Of a DNA stretch of 64,000 nucleotides, positions 22,574-34,753 are shown piece by piece (positions within the stretch are counted from its first letter, which is position 1; every line of letters starts with the position of its first letter). The translations under genes and the position numbers were made by a program. Origin of the DNA: Paroedura picta (lineage: Eukaryota; Chordata; Lepidosauria; Squamata; Gekkonidae); NCBI RefSeq assembly GCF_049243985.1, contig NC_135369.1, positions 19,990,533-20,054,532 on the forward strand, written 5' to 3'. The notes below the pieces were generated by a model. It was not told where the DNA came from and made no database searches. It was given only the letters and a program-made list of their open reading frames with translations.

Positions 22574-23017
22574 CATGAAATCTACTGAAGTCAGAGGGAA
22601 ATTGCTTACTGAAAGGAAAGAATCCGACAACCGGTATTTTGCACCTGGTATTAAAGGATTCTTGTAGTAGAATCGGGAGAGATTCCACTTTGTATAAACT
22701 GAATGATTTGGGGACAAACTGCTGATGTCTTTTACAGTGGTGTGACATCCTTATACTGACAATTTCACCAAGGAAAACATCTGATTCAAACGCCTAAAGC
22801 AAACCCTCTCCCCTCAAACAAACTAAAGTCACACCTTAGCAGTAAATGCTCCGTATCTAGATCCACTCCACTAGTGGGAACAGGTAACCGAATGGCATTC
22901 CTTAGTCCATTTGTTATATTAAGAACCATTCTAGAATTGTGATACAAATGGAAACAGGTTTATCTTCATAAGTGAAAGAATGTATTTTACCTGTCTTTAG
23001 TTCTTCCATGATCCTTT

Positions 23018-23046
23018 TGAAACGGGGGGGGGGGGAGGGGGGGGAG
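23018..23046 (+). repeat. G-rich run
   Basis: Long G runs separated by single A residues. This can form G-quadruplex structures and is a likely assembly error hotspot. Confidence 0.8.
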
Positions 23047-24354
23047 AAAAGGAATTTGCCATGTCTGCAGATATCCAACTTGAATAGGAAATTGTGGCAA
23101 CCACATTGTTACTTAATTTTCTATTAAAACAGATCTGTGCTTTTTAATGAAAAGAAGCAAAATTATCTCCATGCTTTGGTGCTATAGTGACCTTTCCCAT
23201 GTGCTCATAAATAATACCTAGAGTGCTCTTTCAGCCATTTTGACTCCAGAAGCCAACTATTCCAGTGAATGTACCGTCTTGTATGCATACATTTCCAGTT
23301 TTCTTACAAGGAGGGGAACGCTGGGGATGTGTCGATACTACAAACACAAAGCCAGTTTTTAATTTTAGTACACTAGTCAAGTTTTCCTGTTGATTGTGTC
23401 ATCCCCTTTCACCAGGGCGACCTGGGAAATGTAGTTCCAAATGAGGGGTTGGGGATCTCGAATCAAGAATTCTCAGTTCCCTAGCCTAACTACAATTCCC
23501 AAGGTTCTGTCATGGAGAAGCCATGACAGTTGACATCAGTTTGTAGTGTGGGCATAGCCTCAGCAATGGGAAGGTCATGCATGCATATAGTTTTCTTCAA
23601 AGAAGGACGTCCAACCGTAGCTTTGAATTCTGACTGTGGCTTGAATAGGCATTCCCAAAGAAAGGTTTTGGGGATCACTTTCCTTCAGCTGGGTTCAGCG
23701 GTTTGTTCCATCACATTTTAGGGCCATGTGTCTGAAGGTTATCATGGACTTGTCATTTTTATAAAGATGGTGCTGATTTTTTTTGTTCTGGTTTAATAAT
23801 TTAAAAAAGAAATAGACGCACATTACATAAGCCAATTGCCTGTTGAATTCTCCAGCGGTTTCTCTCTTGCTCTTAACGCCATGGGCATTTCCAGCCCATT
23901 CTTCATTTTTGTGAAATTTCTTTGTTGTCATAGGAAACTTGTATTCAGTCCTTGGAAGTTGATCCTGTGTTCCAACCAGGGTTTGGAGGGATGGGGTGTT
24001 TGGTTTTGCTTACATTCCCCCCCCCTCTCTTTTTCTCTGTCTACAGAAGTCCATATGAGAGAGAGAGACAGATAGACAGGAGCGGAGAAATATTAACCCA
24101 TACGTATAACAATAAAAGGAGAAAAAGATTACTAGTTAGACTCAGTGTCTGAATTTCGGAGGCATATAGAAAAGAGAAGATTTTTTAAAAGTTTAAAAAA
24201 ATAATGATGTTGCACAACTTGTAGGAAAACCAAGAAGGGAAAGGGTTATTGTATTAAATGTGCTAAATTACATTAAGAACTTAATTTTATTAAAGTATTA
24301 TTACTTAAGAAACAATGATGTCTTGTGTTGATTGGTTCTTGGGGAAATCAGCCC

Positions 24355-24840
24355 ACATTCAACACCTGGAGGACAACACCTGGAGTCCTGCGGGCAGTTC
24401 TGGAGGCCTCACTTCAAAAAGGACATGGTTAAAATTGAGAGGGTGCAGAGGAGAGCAAGGAGGATGATCCGGGGCCTGGGAACCAAGCCCTGACGAAAGG
24501 CTGAGGGGAATGTTCAGCCCGGAGAAGAGGAGGTTGAAAGGGGACATGATGGTTCTCTTGAAGTATTTGAAAGGTTGTCACTTAGAGGAGGGCAGGGAAA
24601 GGTTCCTGTTGACCACACAGGACCCATAGTAATGGCTTAAAACTATGTGTAGGACGGTATCAGCTAGATATCAGGGGAGGAAATTTCACAGTCAGAGGAG
24701 TTCAGCAGTAAAATAGGCTGCCTAAGGAGGTGGTGAAATCCTCCTCACTGACAGTAAGCAGCAGCTGGACAGATATTTGTCAGGGATGCTTTAGGCTGAC
24801 TAGATGGCCTGTATGACCCCTTTCCCATTCTAGGTGTCAT
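24355..24840 (+). mobile_element. CR1 LINE 3' end
   Basis: 'gggcagttctggaggcctc' through 'agaagaggaggttgaaagg' and 'gactagatggcctgtatgac' is the CR1 ORF2 C-terminus and 3' UTR. The terminal ATTCTATG repeats are eroded. Confidence 0.85.
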
Positions 24841-25166
24841 GAAAGGGTCAGCAGGAAAGGAAAGGAAGTAGTGTTATCAAACTCCACTTTCAAAATAAGT
24901 GGCCCGTCAATCCTCGTGACTCTTGTTTTCTTATAATGATCAAGTACTGCCAGTCATTTCAGCACCCTCAGAAGGTCAATCGTTCTAAGCATACAAGCCG
25001 CCTCCACCAAACTAGCATGGGAATAACTTGCAGGCCTATAAGGGCACCACTGCTGGAATTCCAGGTTTTTCTCTGCTACTTTCCAGAAGCTCTTGCCTCT
25101 TGGGCTGCTCCTGACCAGAGACACGTGATTCTGACCTCCCCCACCGTTGATATAAGGATACTTAAT

Positions 25167-25705
25167 AGGGCTGCCAGCTCTGAGTTGGGAAATACCTGGA
25201 GCTTTCAGGCGTTGGGGGAGGCGAATTAATGTTTGGCTCATGTTGTTGTAGAATTGGGAAGGTTTCTTTCCCTTCTTCATAATTCGTTAAGGGCTAAGTG
25301 GGTGGGACCAGTCCGGGTGAGGGGCCAATCAGAAGACATGAAGCGCCTTCCGATTGGCTCCTCACCAGGACAGACAGCAGTTCTAGCCAATCGGGTGAGG
25401 GCACAATCTAGGCCCTCACCAGGACAGGACAGAAAGCGATGGGAAAGTGGCAGGACACTGTGAGTAAAGACAGAGGCCTGAGGGGAAGGCCGTGCCACCG
25501 CCGGGGGGAGGGGGAGGAGTAGGTGTTTCCCCACTGGGCCCAGAAACGCCACACCCGGGGGCAATGCCACTTCATGAATGGGCTTTGAATTTAGTTTAGA
25601 CATAATGCTATAAAGTCTGCCTTCCAAAACGGCCATTTTCCCACCTGGAGATCAGTTGTAATAGCAGGAGATCTCCAGCCAGTACCTGGAGGTTGGCAGC
25701 TCTTG
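25167..25705 (+). mobile_element. GTTGCCA MITE split by a Helitron-like insertion
   Basis: The left part (25167-25225) has 'gggctgccagctctgag'. The right part (about 25597-25705) resumes with 'cataatgctataaagtc' and 'ggccattttcccacctgg' and ends 'ggttggcagctc'. The insertion sits exactly where the intact copy at 22362 reads 'caattggatataatgcc'. Confidence 0.65.
25224..25596 (+). mobile_element. Helitron-like element inside a MITE
   Basis: It shares 'ggttaag..aagtggg' and 'gggtgggacc' text with the 7.4-kb element and ends 'atgggctttgaatttag'. Its first 38 bp (from about 25223) recur inverted at 25968-26006 ('ccttcccaattctac', 'acaacatgatccaaac'), probably the 5' end of another copy on the minus strand. 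Confidence 0.4.
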
Positions 25706-26417
25706 CTGAGTGCATTTTATGCCAGTTTGCAGATACAGCCAATCAGAATCTGCAAATGGTGTTTCTCTTCCTGGCCAGCTGCCCCCACTAAGCCTCTGAA
25801 CATGCCAACATTTTGTTTTTCACCACCATCTTTGCAGGAGGGGGAATACTTATTGAAAGATTCACAACTTTCCAAAGTACTGCATCTGGACAACCATCTC
25901 TCGCCCCGGCCCCATATCTGGATCTATGGCCTGCAGGTCCCCAGTTATCGTTGACCCCTTAGCATTTAGGAAACCTTCCCAATTCTACGACAACATGATC
26001 CAAACAGTAATCTCAGGGTGGGGGGAGAGTCCCTGCCCTGCTGCTTCTGCTCTGCCGTTCTGGAATGAGTCACTACAGGCTCCAAAGATTAAAATATTAG
26101 TTCATCTTCTCATTCCCTCCCCTCCCTTTTCAATGCCTGCTGCTAAGCAGTTGCTGGGTAAAATGACATCACCGTTTGGCAGAAAGGCAGGCAGAGGGCA
26201 GACGGTGGGCAGGCAGAATGCACACGATTTACACTTTCCTGCTGCACTGTGCCAGCTGGCGCAAGCCCCGGCCATTGCACAGCTCCTTAGCAGAGGTCCC
26301 GGAGTCAGCCTCAAGTTGCCCCTCAACCTTCCTGGCTCTCCTCACATTCACTGGGATCTCTGAAGTCATCTCAGCCGACCATGTTCCTGAAGCTGAGAAT
26401 CAAAATCACATCAAAAT

Positions 26418-26998
26418 CACAAGATGTCACAAGATGTCATAGTCCCATTGTATACGGCACTGGTCAGACCACACCTGGAGTACTGTGTGCAGTTCTGGAG
26501 GCCTCACTTCAAGAAGGACGTAGATAAAATTGAAAGGGTACAGAGGAGAGCGACGAAGATGATCTGGGGCCAAGGGACCAAGCCCTATGAAGATAGGTTG
26601 AGGGACTTGGGAAAGTTCAGCCTGGAGAAAAGGAGGTTGAGAGGGGACATGATAGCCCTCTTTAAGTATTTGAAAGGTTGTCACTTGGAGGAGGGCAGGA
26701 TGCTGTTTCTGCTGGCTGCAGAGGAGAGGACACGCAGTAATGGGTTTAAACTACAAGTACAATGATATAGGCTAGATCTCAGGAAAAAAATTTTTCACAG
26801 TCAGAGTAGTTCCGCAGTGGAATAGGCTGCCTAAGGAGGTGGTGAGCTCCCCCTCACTGGAAGTCTTCAAGCAAAGGTTGGATACACATTTTTCTTGGAT
26901 GCTTTAGGATGCTTAGGGCTGATCCTGTGTTGAGCAGGGGGTTGGACTAGATGGCCTGTATGGCCCCTTCCAACTCTATGATTCTATGATTCTATGAA
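26418..26998 (+). mobile_element. CR1 LINE 3' end with ORF2 C-terminus
   Basis: The frame from 26424 encodes [36 protein letters not shown] and [18 protein letters not shown], the end of CR1 reverse transcriptase. The copy closes with ATTCTATG repeats near 26980. It is the best-preserved CR1 piece here. Confidence 0.95.
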
Positions 26999-27377
26999 TC
27001 CAGACGCTGAGATACAAGGGGACGAAACTGTGCCCTCTGGCAGACCAAGGGGCAGGTCAAGGTCCTGGGGAGAGAGGCCTGGTGGAGAATGGGGCTTGGG
27101 GAGGGACAGACCCCAGGAAGGTATAAAGCCAAGCAGTCCATTGGCCCAAGGGAACTGATCTGGGAGCTCTCCACCCACTGCCTGGAGGTTGACAACACCA
27201 CTGCCGCCCAAGGGGTATCCTTCCAAGCAGTGGCCACAGCTCACCTTCAGTTGCATAGCGAGAGCTTTGCAATGTGGCGGCAGCTGCTGTTGAGATAACT
27301 GTTTTCCCAAAGCTACATACGCAGCCATATTTCCAATGGCCAGTTGGGAGCCTTAAGGTGTGATAAGGGGAGATCTG

Positions 27378-28005
27378 ATGAGGGGATCTGATAACCAACC
27401 AAGTATTTAAAGGTATTTAAAAGGGTGCCATATAGAGGATGGATCAGAGTTGTTATAGGCTAGATATCAGGAAACAAATTTTCACAGAGCAGTTTAGCAG
27501 TGGAATAAGCTGCCTAAGGAGGTGGTGAGCTCCCCCTCACTGGCAGTCTTCAAGCAAAGGTTGGATTTTTTTTTTTCTTGGATGCTTTAGGATGCTTTGG
27601 GCTGATCCTGCGTTGAGCAGAGGGTTGGACTAGATGGCCTGTATGGCCCCTTCCAACTCTATGATTCTATGATTCTCTCTTGCCCCAGAGGGACAGACTA
27701 GAATGAATGGGATGTAATTAATTCAAAAGAAATTCTGTCAAAACATCAGAAGGAAGTTCCTGACAGTAAGAGCGGTTTCTCAGTGGAACAGGCTTCCTCG
27801 GGAGGTGGTGTGTTCTCCATCTTTGGAAAGTTTTAAACAGAGGCTGGATAGCCATCTGATGGAGAGGCTGATTCTGTGAGGGCTTAAGGGGGTGGCAGGT
27901 TACAGTGGATGAGGAATACGGTTGTATCTTGCATTGTGAGGGGGGTTGGGCTAGATGACCAAGGAGATCCCTTCCAACTCTATGATTCTATGATTCTATA
28001 ATCCT
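27378..28005 (+). mobile_element. CR1 inserted into another CR1
   Basis: Outer CR1: 27378-27440 ('ggggatctgataacc', 'gatggatcagagttgtt') continues at 27676 ('ctctcttgccccagaggg') to 28005, as in the uninterrupted copy at 28795. Inner CR1: 27441-27675, from 'ataggctagatatcagg' to its own ATTCTATG end. Confidence 0.8.
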
Positions 28006-28267
28006 AAACTAGCCTAACTCCCTCTCCAAGAACTTGGGGGATGCCAGAAAAGTGCCTACAGGCACTGTCATTGTACTCACAGGGACCATATTGAAGACCC
28101 CTGAACTAGCTTAATGTTTTTCAGTTTCCTTCACCATTATTCTTTCCCTTGGAGACCTTGAGAAGGAAGTTAAAAGTCATGGAATTTTCACCTCCAAATT
28201 CCAATGCACAAGGATTGCTGCTGACCACTTTTTCAAGTGGCACAACAGGCTCTCCATCTTCTCGCTA

Positions 28268-28790
28268 GTGAAGAAGAAGAAGAAGAAGAAGAAGAAGAAG
28301 AAGAAGAAGAAGAAGAGTTGGTTCTTATATGCCACTTTTCTCTACCCGAAGGAGTCTCAAAGCGGCTTACAATCTCCTTCCCTTTCCTCTCCCCACAACG
28401 CTCTGTGAGGTAGAGCCCTGATTTATTTATTTATTTATTTTATTTATAATTGGATTTATATCCCGCCATTCGCCAAAAGGTCTCACGGTGGTTCACAATA
28501 AAATATAAAATCAAAGTAAAATTACATAAAATCCCATTATTACAATAAAAGATGGCATTCTTTTCTTTCCCCACTTGTTCAGAGAGAGGTCGGGCGTTAA
28601 TCCTGTAAGAGAGAGAGGAGAGAAAGACTGGCTGATGGATTAGGGATCTTACTGCTCGGTGAGAACAGCACTGCCAGAGCTGTGACCAGCTGAAGGCCAC
28701 CCAGCTGGCTGCATGAGTGGTGAATCAAACCCGGCTAGCCAGATAAGAAGCCATGACTCGTAACCTCTACACCACTCTGGCTCCCTGTGT
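28268..28790 (-). mobile_element. Family A SINE split by a LINE tail
   Basis: The (GAA)n tail at 28270-28315 leads into 'cgaaggagtctcaaagcgg'; after a LINE-like insert (about 28423-28650, 'ttatatcccgccattcgcc') the SINE resumes with 'gagaacagcactgccagagc' and ends 'cctctacaccactctggctc'. Confidence 0.7.
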
Positions 28791-28794
28791 TTCA

Positions 28795-29258
28795 TAGCAT
28801 AGTTTTTGGAGACCAAGATGTATGAAGAACGGTTGGGGGAGCATGGTCTGTTTAGTCTGGAGAGGAGATGACTGAGAGGGGATCTGATAACCATCTTCAA
28901 GTATTTAAAAGGCTGCCATATAGAGGATGGAGCAGAGTTGTTCTCTCTTGCCCCAGAGGGATGGACTAGAACCAATGGGATGAAATTAATTCAAAAGAAA
29001 TTCTGTCTAAACATCTGGAAGAAGTTCCTGAGAGAGTGGTTTCTCAGTGGAACAGGCTTCCTTGGGAGGTGGTGGGTTCTCCATCTTTGGAAATTTTTAA
29101 ACAGAGGCTGGATAGCCATTTGACGGAGAGGCTGATTCTGTGAAGGCTCAAAGGGGTGGCAGGTTACAGTGGATGAGCGATAGGGTTGTGAGTGTCCTGC
29201 AGGGGGTTGGACTAGCTGACCCAGGAGGTCCCTTCCAACTCTATGGTTCTATGATTCT
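28795..29258 (+). mobile_element. CR1 LINE 3' end
   Basis: 'tggagaggagatgactgag', 'ggaacaggcttccttgggag' and 'ttccaactctatggttctat'. It shows the same subfamily as the outer CR1 at 27378 and serves as its unbroken reference. Confidence 0.9.
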
Positions 29259-29799
29259 AGGATCAGGGAAAGAGATTTCTGCCGCTCTCCACCCTATTCT
29301 CCACCAGCACTACCAGATTTTTGGTCAGGTTTTTAAAATTATTGGCAGCAGGAGATATGTTACCATAGTGCAGGGATTCCCAGTCAGGGCTCCAGGAATC
29401 CAGGAGTTGTGAGAGTTCCCCAGGGGTTACACAGACTTTCCCAGAAGTTTGGATGGCCACTGACATCACTGGACGTCACTGGAGCCCACTTCCCCTGTTG
29501 CTCTACAGGCCAAGTCAATTGGTTGATTGATTGGTGGTTTCCTCATCTTACTTCCTGAAGGGGCATGCCACCACTTCCTCCTCCCTTGAGCACACTGCCT
29601 TACTGCATGCTCTTCACAACAGTTAGTCGGTTAGACAGGAGTCGTTCTCTCTTCTTTACATAGTTGTTCTTCTCCGCTAGTCCAGGGTGTTTTCAGGCTG
29701 ATGTTAACATGTAGACCCCCTTAGGGTCTGAGCCAGTATTAGATTGTCCTGACTCAACAAGTCCCTAGTGACAACATCCCAAACTCCATCGGCCATCTT

Positions 29800-30055
29800 T
29801 GGTCCACCCACTGGGCTTGTGTGGGATATAAATTTAATTGTACTTTGCCATTGCTTGGGGTTGAGGTTTAGCATGTTTTTAACGGGTTTAATGGGGGTTT
29901 TATTTTATTATATATGGATTGTATGCTAAAAATTGTAAACCGCCGCGAGCCAGCTTTGGGAGCAGCGGTCATACAAATCCAATTATGAATGAACGAACGA
30001 ACGAACGAACGAACGAACGAACGAACGAACGAACGAACGAATGAATGAATGGCAA
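29800..30055 (+). mobile_element. LINE-type 3' tail with (GAAC)n
   Basis: 'attgtaaaccgccgcgagcc' and 'gggagcagcggtcatac' precede a 60-bp run of GAAC units (29989-30048). It is the same tail family as at 49480, but with a different terminal microsatellite. Confidence 0.6.
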
Positions 30056-30769
30056 AAAAATCCCCCCCCCCGCTACTCATTAGAAAAAAACAACAAAAAG
30101 CCTGTCAGATGCAGCGCATATGACGTGTGTGGAGGAAAAAATGGGGAACTGCCCCATAGGGGGGCTCTGTTGCAGTTACAAATGCCTTTCCATCTGCAGC
30201 AAGGACAGGACCAAAACGGGGCACCAGCCCCTCCCCCACCCTACAGAAGCAGCCTCCCTGCATTAGTCTTCCCTAGAAATGCAATGACTACAGCTTGTGG
30301 AATGACGAGCCTCATTTCCCCCCTCCCTCCCTCGCTCCCTCGCTCCCTCCCTCCTGATCTTTTTGGGACTGATCTCACCTTGTAAATATAGATGGGTGAT
30401 GACGGTAACAGAGCCCAGAAGAGCTGACAAATACTGACTGAAAAAGAGGGCAATTCCAGGAATGAAAGAGGCAGGAGAGCAGCATTCAAAGTCACCACCG
30501 AAGCCGGACGAGTTGGCTTACCTGGAAACGCACCTCGTTCATAGAATGAAATGGCCACCCAGGAGACCCCCTGCCCACAAAGCCTCACAAGAGAAAGAGT
30601 GATCCCTTTTCATTGACTCTTTACAGGCGTCAGAAGTGTTTCTTTTGCAGAACCCCAAAAACATTTGGGGCTTGAGATTGCCTGGAAGCCCTGCCTCTGG
30701 ACATTTCCTTTTTCTGAATCTCCCTAACTGTTGGGTGCAAAGAGAAAAACCACGCGCTGCATGTGCGTA

Positions 30770-30910
30770 AAGCAGCCCTTTTCACCCTTTTGACCACGAA
30801 GGAGCCCCTGAAACCATGCTTCAGTCTTCAAGGAGCCCCGGAAGTGATGTCAGCAGGCCACACACACACCCTGCCACGCCCCCAGAAGTGACATCACTAC
30901 CCACACCTTT
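30770..30910 (+). mobile_element. hAT-like MITE fragment
   Basis: 'cacgaaggagcccctgaaa', 'aaggagccccggaagtgatg' and 'cacgcccccagaagtgacat'. A reversed relative lies at 45230-45362. Confidence 0.45.
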
Positions 30911-31021
30911 AGCACTGCTTTTACTCCCTCCCCACATCTTTACTACGCAGGGCCTGCAAAAGGGAGCTCCTCCGCCAGGCATTGGGTTGAGGTCGATCCG
31001 AACCTCCGCTTCCCACTGGCC

Positions 31022-31257
31022 CCCCAAGCCTCCCTCCGACAATCATTACAGCTCTGGGCCTCCGTACGAGTTAATCAATGTTTCCAGTATTCTACTGTCC
31101 TACAATGTTTATTACTATCATTATCTAATTGTTACTGTTACTCTTGTTACCACATCTTTATAAACTGAGTTAATTGTATTGTTCCCGTTTCATGTAAACC
31201 TCCCTGAGGGTGGTATATCAAATAAACAAATAGACAGACAGACAAATAAATAAATAA
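31022..31257 (+). mobile_element. LINE 3' end
   Basis: 'cgacaatcattacagctctg', 'tatcattatctaattgttac' and 'tttcatgtaaacctccctga' then AAAT units. It is clearly the same family as 47235-47475. Confidence 0.6.
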
Positions 31258-31423
31258 GCCTGCTCTGCATCATGTAGGCCGGAAAGAAGTGTAGGAGCTG
31301 AGAAGACAGCCTGGACCCCCCCCCCCCGATACCATGCCACTTCAGAGCTACAGCAGACCCCCTTCAGGGGATCCATAGACTCCTGGTTGGGAATCCTTGG
31401 GCTAGAGAGAGGGAGGGGAACAT

Positions 31424-31618
31424 GTGGCTCAGCGGTAAAGCATCTGCTTGGCATGGACAGGTCTCAGGTTTAAATCCTGGAATCGTCAACGAAAAGGATC
31501 AGGTAGCACATGATACAGAACACCTTTGCCTGAGACCCCGGAGAGCCACTGAGAGTCTAAGTACTGACCTTGATGGACCACTGATTCAGTGATTAAGGCA
31601 GGTTCTTGTGTTTATGGC
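31424..31618 (+). mobile_element. tRNA-derived SINE, family C
   Basis: The best head of this family: 'gtggctcagcggtaaagcat', B box 'ggtttaaatcctgg', then 'tgcctgagaccccggagagc' and 'gatggaccactgattcag'. Confidence 0.75.
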
Positions 31619-31619
31619 A

Positions 31620-31796
31620 ATGCCTGGTCTTGGCAGATCTTGGAAGCCAGCAGGAGTCAGCACATAGAAAGGAGGCCACCGAGGAAGACTCTGCAGAGGA
31701 AGGCCACAGCAGCCTAATTCTGTTTCTCATTTGCCCTGGAAGCCCCTTGCTGGGGGTCACTATGAGTCCACAGTGACTTGATGGCACGTTATATAC
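31620..31796 (+). mobile_element. 5S rRNA-derived SINE (5S-Sauria type), body part
   Basis: 'gaggccaccgaggaagactc', 'gaaagg', 'gccctggaagccccttgctg' and 'cagtgacttgatggcac'. The 5S head is lost; the body and tail match the copies at 33455, 47660 and 51150. Confidence 0.6.
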
Positions 31797-32349
31797 AGCC
31801 CCATAAGCACAGAGAGACTGACGCATTTGGCAAAGGTTCACAATGGGCTGCAGGAAAAGGCAGGCTGTTTATTATACCCAGTTATTGTCATCTTATAAGC
31901 AAAGTTTCTAGTCCACCGTGTGCTGAAGCCTGCGATCATGAAGTTCCAGCCAGTTTTCCACCAATAAAACCTTGGCTCCAAGCTAGAATGCCAGTAAGGT
32001 GTGCTCCCTGTAAAACTTTCCATTACTGTCCATCTATGAACAAGACTGTGCTTTTATAACACGTTGTTTTATTGAGAAGAACACTAACAGACAAACAAAC
32101 CTAGCCAAGGCTACATTGTAAAACCAGTGTTAAAAGAATTATTTTATACAGTAAGGCCAACCAAAACGGTTTCTAGATATTTTGCTGCTTTCAAGTTCCT
32201 TTCCTCAGTGGTTGTGTCCTCCTATTACAGTAGTATTAACAAGCAACACTTGTTAATGTGGAAAATAATTCCTACACTACTACCTTATATTACTTTTAAT
32301 AATATTCATAGGCCACCGGTTCACAAGTTTCAGGGAACATCAAAAGACA

Positions 32350-32550
32350 AGGTGGTCGCTGGAGTTTTTCGAGAATTGCCACTGATCTCCAAGTTATAGA
32401 GGCCAGTCCCCCTAGCTAAAACGCTATGGCGTGTGAGATCTATGACATTATACCCTGCTGTGGTCCCTTCCCCCCTTTCCCAAACCCCATCCTCCTCCAG
32501 GCTCCTGCCCCCAAATCTCCAGGAATTTCGAATCCAGAGCTACCAACCTT
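32350..32550 (-). mobile_element. GTTGCCA MITE
   Basis: Reversed blocks 'cactgatctccaagtta', 'gacattataccctgctgtgg', 'atctccaggaatttcgaat' and 'ccagagctaccaacc'. Confidence 0.65.
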
Positions 32551-33149
32551 ATCCACAAACCTGGCAGTTGGCTGTGAGCAATTTACAAGTCTTCCCAGCA
32601 CAGATACACGAATTAAGCATTTCTCCCACCCACTTAATAAAACCATGTGTAGAGTGCTTGGGAATTCAGGTGCAGCCTATATCACACTCATTATTGTTGA
32701 ATCTCTATAACAACCCTGTAAGGTCGGCTGGCATCAGTCCCATAGTGAGGGAAGGGGGAAGAGGTCAGTGGCTTCCTAAGGAGCTCACGCGGCAGAGGAG
32801 AGACTTGAGCGAGGCACTCTCTGATCCACAGTTCAGCTCCAGCGTTCAAATACAAACACTGTTAATTTGATGTAAATATTTAACCCGGTTGAGGAAGCGA
32901 GGGGTAGGTGGGTCAGAATGCTGGAATATCAGAGGGAAAACGGAGATGTTAGTTCCTCCTTTGACAGTTTGGTTGCTCCTTTAAGATTGCTTTGTTCCTC
33001 CGCCACAAAAATTGCAAAATGGCTCCATCTCGTGGCTTGATTCTTGTACAGCCATCTGGTTTTCAGGATATGGTGACAGGACAGGGGCTCACCCCGCCTT
33101 CTCAAGCATTTTGACCCAGTTGTGGGGCTACTCAATAGGCTAGATAGAA

Positions 33150-33402
33150 AAAGAGTTGTTTTTTTTCTATTCAGCATACAATCGCCTTCCCTTCTTCTCC
33201 CCACCACAGACACCCAGTGAGGTAAGTGGAGCTGAGAGAGCTCTGATGTTACTGCTCTATGAGAACAACTCTAGGAGGGCTGTGACTAGCCTGTGACTAA
33301 CCCAAGGTCCCCCCTGCTGGCTGCCTGTGGAGGAGTGGGGATTCAAACCTGGCTTGCCAGATTAGAAGCTGCCGCTCTTCACCACCACACCAAGCTGGCA
33401 GG
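33150..33402 (-). mobile_element. tRNA-derived SINE, family A
   Basis: Reversed: 'cccaccacagacacccagtg', 'gggattcaaacctggcttgc' (B box) and 'caccaccacaccaagctggc' (A box end). Confidence 0.8.
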
Positions 33403-33454
33403 TGATGAGCAATGACCAAAAACAAGATGAAAGAGGATGTTTCTAAAACGTACA

Positions 33455-33590
33455 AGAAGAGCGGTTAAGTTGCAGCTGACTTATGGTGACCCTGTGCGGG
33501 TTTCAAGGTGAGAAACTAACAAGGTGATATCCCATTCAACCAGGACCAACCCTGCTTAGGTTCCAAGGTTTGACAGCCAGGGCCAACAGG
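33455..33590 (-). mobile_element. 5S rRNA-derived SINE
   Basis: 'gctgacttatggtgaccctg', 'gggtttcaaggtgagaaac' and 'ccaaccctgcttaggttcc', the last being the reverse of the 5S stretch 'aagctaagcagggt'. Confidence 0.65.
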
Positions 33591-34530
33591 TTACTTTACA
33601 TACAACAACAACAAAACCCTGGAAAGGCACAATAGAAAGACAGTCTGATAATTCTGTGATGAATATAGAAGAATTCCACCAAGTGACTTCTTGGCATGAT
33701 CTCACAGGACACGCAGGAAGAAAAATTGAGGATGGCAGGCACTTGAGCCCATTCCGCACCAGGACCAATGTTGCCAATTGGTTCCTGCAAGCGGAAACGC
33801 TATTTTTTAAAATGCGATTCGGTGTTATGCATACCTGCCTTTGTAGTGGAATCCAGTAGCGTTTCAATTGTTTCCCACAGGTTTCCGGTCTCGCCAAAAA
33901 TTGCTATAGAGGAAGCGATTTTTTTCTGTGCTTTGTCCCGCCTCTGGCCGTCAATCAAACAAGCAGCCAATGGGCGGCTGTTATTGTGCTCCCGAAAAGC
34001 CCCTTTCCCTTTAAGCACAGTTAAAGAAAAAAAAACACACATTGCAACGAATATGCCTTGATTCCTTGATTCCTCCTAACATAGAGACCCATCTAGCTGG
34101 CAGCTGGCGTGTGAGCTGCCGATTCATCGTTACCATGCTCCCCCTTAGGTAGTGCTAAATAGAGCTTCAAAATGGAGGATGTAGCCAGCCGTTTGCTGTA
34201 CAGATGCTGCGTGTTGCCGACATCATATGGAGGGGCCAGAATATAACGACTACGTGAGGTAAGCATTTCACTACATTTAAAGGGTGCAGAAAGGCCACCA
34301 AACTCACACTTCAAAATGGAGGATGTGGTGAGCTGCTGGCTGGACAGACACTGGATGTGGCCGACGTCAGGCGGAGCGGCCTACATTAGGTAAGCATTTC
34401 ACTATATCTATCACATGCAGAAAAGCCCTTCTTTTTCTAAGTAAATAATACAACCAGAAAAATCTTAACTGCCTTGCTAGCATGATATATTTTCCCATGT
34501 CCCTGCTAAAACAATGTTCCTAGGGATGGG

Positions 34531-34753
34531 GGTAGGTATACCAGCTTCCAGGTGGGACCTGAAACCCCCAGGAATTCAAGCTCATCTCCAGACTTCAGAA
34601 AGGGGGGACTCTATAGCATTGCACCCCCCCCCCCAAAGTCCCTGTCCTCCCCAGGCTCCATCCCCTAATCTTCAGGAGTTTACCTACATGGATCTGAAAA
34701 CCCAACCCCTCAATTCCCTGCCAGTGGCCAGAGGAGATCTGGCAGCCCTAGAT
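34531..34753 (-). mobile_element. GTTGCCA MITE
   Basis: Reversed: 'ccagcttccaggtgggacct', 'ttcaagctcatctccagac', 'ccaggctccatcccctaatc' and 'gatctggcagccctag'. Confidence 0.7.

Larger units (their letters stand above)
13431..24354. other. Repeat-poor AT-rich intergenic block
   Basis: This 11-kb block holds no convincing exon on either strand. Apart from one tRNA-SINE (17178-17460), three foldback MITEs (14614, 18232, 20894), one TIR element (18500-18935) and two GTTGCCA MITEs (19018, 22362), it is AT-rich single-copy-looking DNA with homopolymers and short microsatellites. This contrasts with the crowded repeats on both sides. It lies just beyond MEX3A and may contain further 3' UTR or regulatory DNA, which sequence alone cannot show. 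Confidence 0.5.

Noticed and set aside
29868-30080. Repeated Ser-Phe-Val-Arg protein
   Set aside because: It is only the translation of the (GAAC)n microsatellite at a LINE tail.
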